Origin: Polyangia bacterium | GTDB lineage: Bacteria > Myxococcota_A > Polyangia > Polyangiales > Polyangiaceae | Assembly: GCA_030426145.1 (NCBI GenBank) | Contig: JAUHZF010000006.1 | Coordinates: 1 to 64,000, forward strand | Reading direction: 5' to 3' | Length of the DNA stretch: 64,000 nt | Shown: piece after piece, positions 42,727-50,400 of the stretch | Numbering within the stretch: the first letter of the stretch is position 1 | Layout of the letters: every line of letters begins with the position of its first letter | Notes under the pieces: generated by a model | What the model was told of the DNA's origin: nothing | Databases searched by the model: none | Seen by the model: the letters and a program-made list of their open reading frames with translations, nothing else | Position numbers and translations under genes: made by a program

Positions 42727-44759
42727 CAGAAGGCCTCCCCAATCCGGAAGAATACCAAGAAAGGATCGTCTGCAGGCGCCTGAATCTCGTTGTCACGAAG
42801 CAGGCGGTACGAGAAGTCGAGGGCGATCGGCATGTACCAGAGCCGAAGGCGCAGGCCCGCACCGAGGGCCATGCTGATCCCGTCGTCGAAGGGGTTGAGC
42901 TTCTCGTTGGCGGCGCCGAAGTCGGAGAACATGACGGCACCAAAGGGCTTGAGCGGGGGCAGCCAGCGGAACTCGACCGACCCCTCAAAGACGCTGCGAC
43001 CGCCGACCACGAGATCGTCGCAGGTGTCGGGATCGTTGGGGTCTTCGCAGCGGAGCGGCCGCGGGAATTGCGGGCTGAGGCGATGGCGGCCGAGGCCGCG
43101 GAACTGGTAGGCGCCGCCGCTGAACACGCGCGGTCCGAGGGGGACGCCCTTGTCGTCGAGGAAGACCCAGTCGCCCTCGGCGCGCAGCGCGAGCGACCAG
43201 TCGGGTCCGGTCTCGAGACGGCTCATGGGGATGAATACGCGGGCCAAGGGGTTGAGCGACAGGTAGCGGTTCCACTTGTCGGTGCCGCCGGGGGAGAGGG
43301 CCGTGCGCAGGCCGAGCATGTAGCCCTCCATCGCCTCCACCGGGTTGTCACGCTCGTCGAGGATGAGGCTGGCCTGCAGCTCTCCGCCCACGAAGTAGTC
43401 GTCTCGTGCGAGGTGGTACTCTTCTTTCTCGGCGTCGGTGAAGGGACCGAACCCGGCCTGCTGCCCCCACCGGAAGAGGAGGTCGAGGTCGAAGAAGAGG
43501 TGCGGCGCGAACTTGGAGCGGATGCCCGGGCCGGCGGTGAATTCGCGAAGGTGGAAGCCCGGGTAGAGGTCGTCGCGGTAGCGCGTGGTGAGCCGGAAGT
43601 CGGTCAACCGCGAGAAGGCCATCGCCTTGATGTAGCGAAGGGTGACGTCACCGTAGAGCCCGGTGGGGTCGTTGGTGTCGCCACGCCAGAGCCAGCCGTA
43701 GCCCACGCGTCCGTCGAGCACGACGTGGTGAAAAGGCCCGAAGAGGTTGCGGAGCCAGAGGGAGCCGCCGACCGCGGTGTCGATGCGGGTGGGGTCGAAC
43801 TCGATGCCGGCCCGGACCCGCACCTGCTGGCTCGGGGCCTCCACGATGTGGATCTTGAGATCCATTTCCTCGGGCAGCTTGCGCGGCACGAGGTTGCCGT
43901 CGGCGTCGATCTGCTCGGGCTCGATCTTGCCACCGTCGTCGGGGGCGTCGCCAGGGACGAGGAAGCGAGGGGTAGGCAGGGGCCGGATGAAGGCGGAGGC
44001 GAAGGCACCGCTGTCGAGCATGTCGAACTCGCGCTCGACCCGGATGTCGTTCTCGTAGGGCTCGCCGGGCTCGAGGCCCATGCGCTCGATGACGACGTCG
44101 TCGGGCACCTTCACGTTGCCCTCGACCGTGATCTTGCCGACGCGCGTCTTGGGCCCTGCATCGGCGAGGTAGACCCAATGGATGGCCTTCTCGTCGGGAT
44201 CGACCCAGGTTCGCGAGTAGACGACCGCGTGTCCGTAGCCCTCGTCGCGAAGGTGGTCGTGCATCTTCACGCGCACCTTGCGCATGCGCTCGAGGTTGAT
44301 GTCGGTGAAGCCCTCCCCGAAGTAGATCATCTCCTTCAGGTCGGCCTCGTGCTCGGGCGGGGCGTGGCGCAGCTCGACGTCGGCGACGTGGTAGCGCGGA
44401 CCCTCTTCGATGAGCCAGGTGATCTCGACCGCGCCGTCCTCGGTGGGGTTGAGGAGGGGCTCATCGACCTTCACGTCGAAGAAGCCGTGGGTCTGCCAGA
44501 AGGCGATGATGCGGCGCCGGTCCTCTGCTTCGCGAAACTCGGAGTAGGTCCGCATGGGGAAGAGGAGGGACTTCTTCCGCATGCCCATCCGGTTGATGAA
44601 GTCGGCCGTGTCGGGGGTGAGCTTCGTCCCGTCCTTCGCCTGGAGCGTCACCTTGCTGACGACGATGTCGGTCTCACCCGGCATGCGCGCGGGGTTGCGG
44701 GCACAGCCCGAGAGGGCCGCCACGAGCGCAAGACACATGATGAGCCACCGGGCCAACAT
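42726..44759 (-). CDS. BamA/TamA-family outer-membrane protein with a lipobox
   Basis: 677 residues from ATG 44759; a frame extension to 44849 lacks a signal. MLARWLIMCLALVAALSGC is a type II signal with Cys19, unusual for a beta-barrel protein. POTRA-like units follow (TDIVVSKVTLQAKDGTKLTP, VGKITVEGNVKVPDDVVIER), then a 16-strand Omp85 barrel with VRAGIEFDPTRIDTAVGGSL and the family's late motif GGRSVFEGSVEFRWLPP. It should insert proteins, or act with TamB, at the outer membrane. It is the first gene of a run through tamB to the hybrid kinase. Lipidation of the N-terminus, if real, would tether the POTRA arm. Confidence 0.87.
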   Translation of the reverse strand: MLARWLIMCLALVAALSGCARNPARMPGETDIVVSKVTLQAKDGTKLTPDTADFINRMGMRKKSLLFPMRTYSEFREAEDRRRIIAFWQTHGFFDVKVDEPLLNPTEDGAVEITWLIEEGPRYHVADVELRHAPPEHEADLKEMIYFGEGFTDINLERMRKVRVKMHDHLRDEGYGHAVVYSRTWVDPDEKAIHWVYLADAGPKTRVGKITVEGNVKVPDDVVIERMGLEPGEPYENDIRVEREFDMLDSGAFASAFIRPLPTPRFLVPGDAPDDGGKIEPEQIDADGNLVPRKLPEEMDLKIHIVEAPSQQVRVRAGIEFDPTRIDTAVGGSLWLRNLFGPFHHVVLDGRVGYGWLWRGDTNDPTGLYGDVTLRYIKAMAFSRLTDFRLTTRYRDDLYPGFHLREFTAGPGIRSKFAPHLFFDLDLLFRWGQQAGFGPFTDAEKEEYHLARDDYFVGGELQASLILDERDNPVEAMEGYMLGLRTALSPGGTDKWNRYLSLNPLARVFIPMSRLETGPDWSLALRAEGDWVFLDDKGVPLGPRVFSGGAYQFRGLGRHRLSPQFPRPLRCEDPNDPDTCDDLVVGGRSVFEGSVEFRWLPPLKPFGAVMFSDFGAANEKLNPFDDGISMALGAGLRLRLWYMPIALDFSYRLLRDNEIQAPADDPFLVFFRIGEAF

Positions 44760-45009
44760 CTCAACCGTCGCACCTTTGCCTACACCGCGCTGCATGTCAA
44801 AGCTGGTGCGGCGCGCCCCGGGCGCTTCACTGGCGCCGCGCTTCCCCATCCGCGCACCTTAAGCCATTTCGATAAGTCGTTTGGAAGGATTCGGGGGGGC
44901 TGTTCAGCACTGTCTCAGATCTGAACGTGGTCCCTGTGACCACCTCGCCCCGCCCACCAGGTTTCAGGGGCTTGTAGTGGGCTCGAATCTTGCTGGAAAG
45001 GGTTTCGTC

Positions 45010-46449
45010 ATGACTTCGCGCAAGAAGCACCAGCCGGACCCGGGTCGAGCCCGACCCGGCACCCACGTGAGCGGCCTCCAGCCCAAGGTCGAACCGCAGG
45101 AAGCCCCCGGTGCGAGCCGTCACCCGCGACCGCTTCTCTTGCTGCGGCTGCTCGACGAGCGCCGCACGGGCCTGCTCGTGGGACGCGAAGACGACAAGTA
45201 CATCCACCTACCCGTGCTGCGTGGGGTGCCGATGATCACCCCCGGCGCGACGGTGTCGCAGTGGCGCCGCTGGCTCTACCACCAGGACGGGCCGCTCGGC
45301 TTCCGCAACGCCGAGGTCGAAGCCAAGGGAACCCCCGCCCCAGTCTTGGCTTGGATCGCGAATGGTTTGCGCACCGCAGCCCTGCAGAGCCACGCCAAGC
45401 GCGTGGTGGCGGCGCGCAAGGATGCGCGGCTGCGGCTCCGCAGCGACGTGTCGCTCCGTCCCCTTCAGCTGCGCGCGGCCGAGCGCTTGATCGTCGAGAT
45501 CATCAAGAGCGAAGCACCGACCTTCGCGTCTCTGATCAGCCAGCCCACCGTCGACCCGCTGGTCGCGCGCAGCCTCGTCTTCATCCTCTCGGCGCTGCGC
45601 TACTTCGAGGGCGACAGCAAGCCCGTGTTGCTTCCCCCCCAGCACGCGCCTCGCGCCCAGGCGGTCGAGCCGGTGGTGGGACAGAAGCAGGCCTTGGCGG
45701 CGCCATCGTGGGGCCGCACCCAGATTCAGACGCGACATCGCGAGCTGTCACGGCAGACGCCCTTCGAGGTGCTCGGCGTCGCGGCCGACGCCAACGGTCG
45801 CACCGTTCAGGCCGCCTACATGAAGCAGCTCTACCTCTGGCACCCGGACCGGTTGGCTCCAGGGCAGGAGGACATGCGACCCCTGATGGCCGACATCTGC
45901 GAGCAGCTCGGTCAGGCCTTCGCGGTGCTGTCCGATCCACACCAGCGGCGGCGGCTCGCCAAGCAGGGGCTCGCGCCGATGGTGGCGGCGCGGCGTCCTA
46001 CGTTCAGCGGCGAGCAGTGGGCGGACAAGGCCGAGGTCTTCATGCGACAGGGGGCCTTCTCCAAGGCGGAGATCGCCATCGAGAAGGCCCTCGAGCTCGA
46101 CCCGGATCTGTTGCGCGCGCTCGCACTTCAAGCGTGGCTCCAGGCCGAGCAGCTCGGCGGTCATCCGCTGCTTCGTCCGGGCGAGACCAGCGACAAGTAC
46201 GACCGTCAGCTTCGCCAGCTCGACCGTGTGCTCGTGCGCGACCCCCGCTACGAAAAGGCGCGCTACTACCGCGCGCAGCTGCGCAAGCGCTCGGGGCGGA
46301 TCGAAGAGGCCATGGAAGACTTCCGCGCAGTGGTGCGTCTCAACCCGCGCAACATCGGTGCAGAGCGAGAGCTCCGACTCCACGAGATGCGCAAGCGGGG
46401 CGGCTTCTTCAAGCGCCGAAGCCGCCCCACGATGCGCTCCGAGGACTGA
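45010..46449 (+). CDS. J-domain and TPR protein
   Basis: 479 residues from ATG 45010, with GGAAAGGG upstream; an earlier in-frame codon at 44881 lacks support. The N-terminal 200 residues (LLLLRLLDERRTGLLVGRED, LRGVPMITPGATVSQWRRWL) resemble a DUF4388/PATAN-like module seen in myxobacterial signalling proteins. A J domain begins near residue 250 (TPFEVLGVAADANGRTVQAA) with HPD in LWHPDRLAPGQ at about 277-279, so it should stimulate an Hsp70/DnaK ATPase. TPR-like repeats follow (AEVFMRQGAFSKAEIAIEKA, LELDPDLLRALALQAWLQ). It is divergent from the TamA-like gene. Confidence 0.85.
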   Translation: MTSRKKHQPDPGRARPGTHVSGLQPKVEPQEAPGASRHPRPLLLLRLLDERRTGLLVGREDDKYIHLPVLRGVPMITPGATVSQWRRWLYHQDGPLGFRNAEVEAKGTPAPVLAWIANGLRTAALQSHAKRVVAARKDARLRLRSDVSLRPLQLRAAERLIVEIIKSEAPTFASLISQPTVDPLVARSLVFILSALRYFEGDSKPVLLPPQHAPRAQAVEPVVGQKQALAAPSWGRTQIQTRHRELSRQTPFEVLGVAADANGRTVQAAYMKQLYLWHPDRLAPGQEDMRPLMADICEQLGQAFAVLSDPHQRRRLAKQGLAPMVAARRPTFSGEQWADKAEVFMRQGAFSKAEIAIEKALELDPDLLRALALQAWLQAEQLGGHPLLRPGETSDKYDRQLRQLDRVLVRDPRYEKARYYRAQLRKRSGRIEEAMEDFRAVVRLNPRNIGAERELRLHEMRKRGGFFKRRSRPTMRSED

Positions 46450-46453
46450 GCCG

Positions 46454-46756
46454 TTACTCGCAGTCGAGGTCCCGACCCGGGTCTGCGCTGCAGCCCGACG
46501 TGTCGCCGTCGTTGAAGCAAGCGTCCGCGGCGTCGACGTCGGAGCCGCAGTCGAAGAACTCGCCGTTGATGCAACAGCTCGCGGTCTGACTCGAGCCCGT
46601 GGTCTGACTGGTGGTCTCGCCCGCGCCGGTGCTCTCGCCCGCGCCGGTGCTTTCGCCGGAGCCGCCGCTGGAGCTGCCCCCGTCGTCGTCGGCGCAGGCG
46701 CTGAGGGAAAGAAGGGCAACGAGACCCGCGGCAAAGGTGAGCTTCAAGAGATTCAT
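46454..46756 (-). CDS. Small Cys-rich lipoprotein
   Basis: 100 residues from ATG 46756. MNLLKLTFAAGLVALLSLSAC ends in a good lipobox (Cys21). A Ser/Gly/Thr-rich linker with two copies of ESTGAG is followed by a short domain with seven Cys (SCCINGEFFDCGSDVDAADA, CFNDG, SGCSADPGRDLDCE) that may form a disulfide-knotted module. Such short lipoproteins are common in myxobacteria and have no assigned role. It converges with the J-domain gene and diverges from the kinase-sigma gene by 266 bp that show no other feature. Confidence 0.8.
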   Translation of the reverse strand: MNLLKLTFAAGLVALLSLSACADDDGGSSSGGSGESTGAGESTGAGETTSQTTGSSQTASCCINGEFFDCGSDVDAADACFNDGDTSGCSADPGRDLDCE

Positions 46757-47022
46757 GGGTGTTCTTTCAGGAAGGGGTTGTCGTCACGGCACACGTCGGC
46801 CCTCCTCCCCGCTCGTCGAGCGGGAGGCCGAACGAAGGTGTCGATTCGCCGAGTCGGGGCGCGCCCTTGGTTGGGCGCCGCTCATCGCGGCGAACATCCT
46901 GAGGAGTCGGCGCGGGCTGGGGATCGGTCACGCGCCGGATCGGATTTTTTTCGAGCGCGGTCGGAACGCCGTTTTCGAGGGCATTGGTGGCGTCGTCAGG
47001 GGGGCGTCGATAGGGTCTCTTC

Positions 47023-48597
47023 GTGGATTCCGCTCCGCCGTCCCTCGCCCCCGGGCGTGTTCTCGATCAGCGCTGGCGCATCGTGTCGTATCTCGGCGGG
47101 GGGAGCATGGGCACCGTCTACGTCGTCGCGCACGGGCTCAGCGGCGACGAGGGGGCGCTCAAGGTCATGCGCCCCGGGCTCTTGTCCGATCCCGATCTGC
47201 AGCGCCGCTTCCGCCGTGAGGCGATGGTGACCACGGCCGTCGATCATCAGAACGTGGTTCGGATTCTCGACGTCGGCAGCGACGACGACCTGGGTGTGCC
47301 CTTCTACGTGATGGAGCGCCTCCATGGTCTCGATGCCCAGCGCCGCCTCGCGGCGCGCGGGCCCGGGCCGTGGGAGGAGACGCTCTTGCTCCTCGCCCAG
47401 GCTGCGGCTGCCCTCGACTACGCCCACGCCCTCGACATCCTGCATCGCGACGTGAACCCGAAGAACCTCTTCGTCACCACCGACGAGGGGGGCGCGCTGC
47501 GGGTCAAGATGCTCGACTTCGGCCTGGCCAAGATCGTGGCCGAGGGACCCGACGCGCCGGCGACCCTCGCCGCGGGAACGCCGCTGTACATGTCGCCGGA
47601 GCAGCTCGGCGGAGACGGGAACATCGACGCGGCATGTGACCGCTATGCGCTCGCGCACCTGGCCCACGCGCTGCTCACCGGCCGTGCCTACTGGCAAGAC
47701 GAGTTCGATGCCAATCCTCGACCCATGGCACTCAGCCGGTCGATCCTTCGAGGGCTCGACGAGCTGCCGACCGAGCGCGCCGCCCGGCATGGTGTCGTGC
47801 TGCCCGAGGCCTACGACGCGTGGCTCGGTCGGGCCACCCGTCACGCGCCGTCCGAGCGGTTCCCGTCGTGCACGGCCATGGTGGACGCTCTCTCCGAGGT
47901 GCTCGACCTCGTCGAAGCACGACCCCGCCGTGCGAGCCGCCGGCCCCCTGCCGTGCGTGCGGAGCTGGACGAACGTCGATGTGTCGAGCTCCTCGAGCGT
48001 GCCGTCGGGGGCGACGACCAAGCCTGGCAGGCTCTGGTGGCCGAGCTCTGGCCGTTTTGGCTACGCGTCGTACGGGGACACCGCGCGATGGGTCAGCTGG
48101 GCCGCGAAGAGGATCACGTCAACGACGTGGTGGCGCGGCTCGTAGAAAAGCTCTCGCCCCGCGGGGGCGGGGCGCTCGGCACCTACGCGGATTGGACGAG
48201 CCGAAACCCAGACAAGGCGTTCGGAGATTGGCTGCGCATCCTCACCGTCTATGCGGTGCGTGACCACGTGCGAAAGACCCTCGGGCGAGGGCGCCGTGAT
48301 GACCCCGACCTTCCACCGCCCAAGCGGTTGCTGAACGAGTTCGCCCTCTCGGAGGCTTTCGATGAGGCCAATCTCGGCTTCCGCCCCAGCTTCACGGCGG
48401 CGCAGCTCGCGCGGCAGCTCATCGACTTCGGGCGCGAGCGACTGCGCCCGGAGCAGCTCGAGGCCTTGGTGCGGTGGCTTCAGGGGGCGGACTACGCCGA
48501 GATCGCAGAAGCGCTGCCCGACGCCGACGTCGAGCAAGCCCGTCGCGAGCTGCGCAGCGCGGTGGCGACGCTCCGCCGCCGGTTTGCGGGCACGTAG
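47023..48597 (+). CDS. Fusion of a Ser/Thr protein kinase domain with an ECF-like sigma factor
   Basis: 524 residues from GTG 47023. Residues 18-295 are a Hanks-type kinase: Gly loop GGGSMGTVY (25-33), Lys47 in ALKVM, HRDVNPKN (141-148), DFG (165-167) and SPE (191-193). In the catalytic loop the usual Lys of HRDxKxxN is Asn. After a short Arg-rich linker, residues 322-420 match sigma region 2 (AWQALVAELWPFWLRVVRG, EEDHVNDVVARLVEKL, FGDWLRILTVYAVRDHVRKT), and residues 472-522 match region 4 (LRPEQLEALVRWLQGADYAE, IAEALPDADVEQARRELR). There is no membrane segment. Known systems pair separate kinases with ECF sigmas; here both sit in one chain, convergent with a T6SS locus it may control. Confidence 0.85.
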   Translation: MDSAPPSLAPGRVLDQRWRIVSYLGGGSMGTVYVVAHGLSGDEGALKVMRPGLLSDPDLQRRFRREAMVTTAVDHQNVVRILDVGSDDDLGVPFYVMERLHGLDAQRRLAARGPGPWEETLLLLAQAAAALDYAHALDILHRDVNPKNLFVTTDEGGALRVKMLDFGLAKIVAEGPDAPATLAAGTPLYMSPEQLGGDGNIDAACDRYALAHLAHALLTGRAYWQDEFDANPRPMALSRSILRGLDELPTERAARHGVVLPEAYDAWLGRATRHAPSERFPSCTAMVDALSEVLDLVEARPRRASRRPPAVRAELDERRCVELLERAVGGDDQAWQALVAELWPFWLRVVRGHRAMGQLGREEDHVNDVVARLVEKLSPRGGGALGTYADWTSRNPDKAFGDWLRILTVYAVRDHVRKTLGRGRRDDPDLPPPKRLLNEFALSEAFDEANLGFRPSFTAAQLARQLIDFGRERLRPEQLEALVRWLQGADYAEIAEALPDADVEQARRELRSAVATLRRRFAGT

Positions 48598-48600
48598 CCC

Positions 48601-49875
48601 TCACGTCCGCTGCGAGACCAGCCAAGCTCGATACTCGTCGATGAGCTTGCCGAGTCGCTGCTCGAGGGTCGGGTCCGCGCTCAGCCTCTTGCGCCAGCTC
48701 TCGTCGAGGGCGTCGCGCTGGCTGGGCGTGGGCACGCCGTATTGTTTGCCGACCGCCTCGGTGCGTTCGGGAAAGACCTCACAGGTGGCCTTGAGGGAGG
48801 CGTATTGCTCGACGGTGAGCTCGGGCAAGGCAGGGGTCTTCTTCTTCTCGTCCTTGGGACCATCGAAGGGGAGGACCATCCCGGCCAATGGGCTCTTGAC
48901 CCCGACCCCAACACCCAGGGTTTGACCGAGCCCGGTCAGGATGTCGTCTTCGCCCGCGACCTCGATCTTGGGCGGCGGGGCAGCTGGCCCTTTGATGAAC
49001 GGAAGCGACACCGGCTGCTCAGGAGGCGGGGGAACCTGGGTCTGGCCCGACGACTTGCTCTCCCCTGACGACGAAGCGGTGGGGGGCGGCTTCTTCTTCT
49101 CGGAGCCGAACGGCAGGGCTTCGATCTTCAGCTCGCGGCGATCGGAGACGGCCATCGTCTGCATCAGAGGATCGAGGTTCGCGGCGCGAGGAGGCTCGGA
49201 TGGTTGGGGGGGATCGTGGCTCCCCTCGAACGGCGTGCTGGCTCGATTCGGGTCGACCTGGGGCATGCCCATGGTCGACATGGCCGGCCTCGACTTCGTC
49301 GTGATGGCGGGAGCCTGGAACGGAATCGGGGGAGGCGCGCCGGCTTGATCTTCGGCGTCGAGGGTTTCGACGTCGTCGCCAGGCTTGGCCATCACCGGCA
49401 TCGGTGGGGCGCCGGGTGAAGAGCCGGTTGGGGGCGGGACGGGGAGCTGTGGGTAGGAGCCCCGGGGCGGTGGCACCGGGTCCACGGCCGGGAGCACGGG
49501 AGAGGGCACCGGTGATGGGACCGCCACGTCCGGGATCTCCATCGCCTCTGGTCGTAACGGGGCCAAGCGAGGCTTGCGGCCATCACCCGTGTCCAGCTCG
49601 TCCGGAAGGGCTTCGAGCTTTCCTACGCCCTCGGCCTCGAGGTCGGCGCAGTATTCGAGAAACCGGTCGTGCAGCTCTCCCTTGCCGCTGGCGACGAGAC
49701 TGGCCATTCGCCCCAACCAGTAGATCTGGCTCTCGAGCCAGGCTTTGGCGTCGATGTCGGCCTCGCGGAGCGCACGGTCACGACGGGTCCCGGCGCGCAG
49801 TCGGACCGTGACCTTTGCGAATTGCTCCAGGTTCAGGGCCGGATGGTCGGACACGGCCGGATTATAGCTGGTCAC
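48601..49875 (-). CDS. Pro-rich protein with repeated short helical domain, T6SS-linked
   Basis: 424 residues from GTG 49875; GTGA overlaps the stop of the upstream gene, so the two are translationally coupled. The N-terminus (LEQFAKVTVRLRAGTRRDRA, LREADIDAKAWLESQIYWLG) and the C-terminus (VEQYASLKATCEVFPERTEA, VGKQYGVPTPSQRDALDESW) are two copies of a domain of about 45-65 residues that also occurs twice in the neighbouring gene. Between them lies a long Pro/Ser-rich low-complexity linker (about 105-330). The function is unknown. Its place beside TIGR02270, DUF2169 and vgrG genes points to a T6SS accessory role. Confidence 0.7.
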   Translation of the reverse strand: MTSYNPAVSDHPALNLEQFAKVTVRLRAGTRRDRALREADIDAKAWLESQIYWLGRMASLVASGKGELHDRFLEYCADLEAEGVGKLEALPDELDTGDGRKPRLAPLRPEAMEIPDVAVPSPVPSPVLPAVDPVPPPRGSYPQLPVPPPTGSSPGAPPMPVMAKPGDDVETLDAEDQAGAPPPIPFQAPAITTKSRPAMSTMGMPQVDPNRASTPFEGSHDPPQPSEPPRAANLDPLMQTMAVSDRRELKIEALPFGSEKKKPPPTASSSGESKSSGQTQVPPPPEQPVSLPFIKGPAAPPPKIEVAGEDDILTGLGQTLGVGVGVKSPLAGMVLPFDGPKDEKKKTPALPELTVEQYASLKATCEVFPERTEAVGKQYGVPTPSQRDALDESWRKRLSADPTLEQRLGKLIDEYRAWLVSQRT

Positions 49876-50309
49876 TTCAGCAGCTCCTCAAGCGCCTTTG
49901 CTATCGCACCGTCCTTGGTCGCGCGTGCCAGCCAGTGTCGATGTGCGCGAAGGAAATCGACCATCGTGACCCCACGCGACTGCAGAGCGTGGGCGACGTC
50001 GCCGCCGGAGGTGAGGACGCGCGCCAGCTCAGCGTAGCGCTCGATGGGCAAGACGGTCTTGCTACGTCGCTCTTGAACACGCTGGAGGGCCTGGCTGAAG
50101 GCGAGCCACATGGGTGGGATTTGTCCGCTCGCATCGGCTGCGGAGGCGTCGGCCGAGAGGCGCTGCTGCCACTGCGCGTCATGGGCCTCCCACCCGGCCT
50201 CATCGAGATCGCACGCGGAGAGAATGGCGGTGCGGTCGGCGCCCGGCTCCGAGAGCATGACCGTGAGCTCTGCGTAGCGCTCGAGCTCTTCCTCGAGGTC
50301 GTCCGCCAT
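49872..50309 (-). CDS. Small protein with two copies of the same repeated helical domain, T6SS-linked
   Basis: 145 residues from ATG 50309 (a frame extension to 50348 starts in the divergent promoter region). The two halves (LERYAELTVMLSEPGADRTA with AHDAQWQQRLSAD, and IERYAELARVLTSGGDVAHA with RAHRHWLARATKD) share the pattern [LI]E[RQ][YF]A-x-[LV]...AL/AI...W..R with both domains of the downstream gene. It is soluble and highly charged. The downstream gene starts inside its stop codon. I do not know a name for the domain. Confidence 0.7.
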   Translation of the reverse strand: MADDLEEELERYAELTVMLSEPGADRTAILSACDLDEAGWEAHDAQWQQRLSADASAADASGQIPPMWLAFSQALQRVQERRSKTVLPIERYAELARVLTSGGDVAHALQSRGVTMVDFLRAHRHWLARATKDGAIAKALEELLK

Positions 50310-50400
50310 GTTGGCGCCAAGCGTAGTGAGTCGCCGGTGAGAACGCATCCCCGCACGCTTCTCGCTACGGATCGAGGCGCGTCGGATCTAACCTCCGGCT

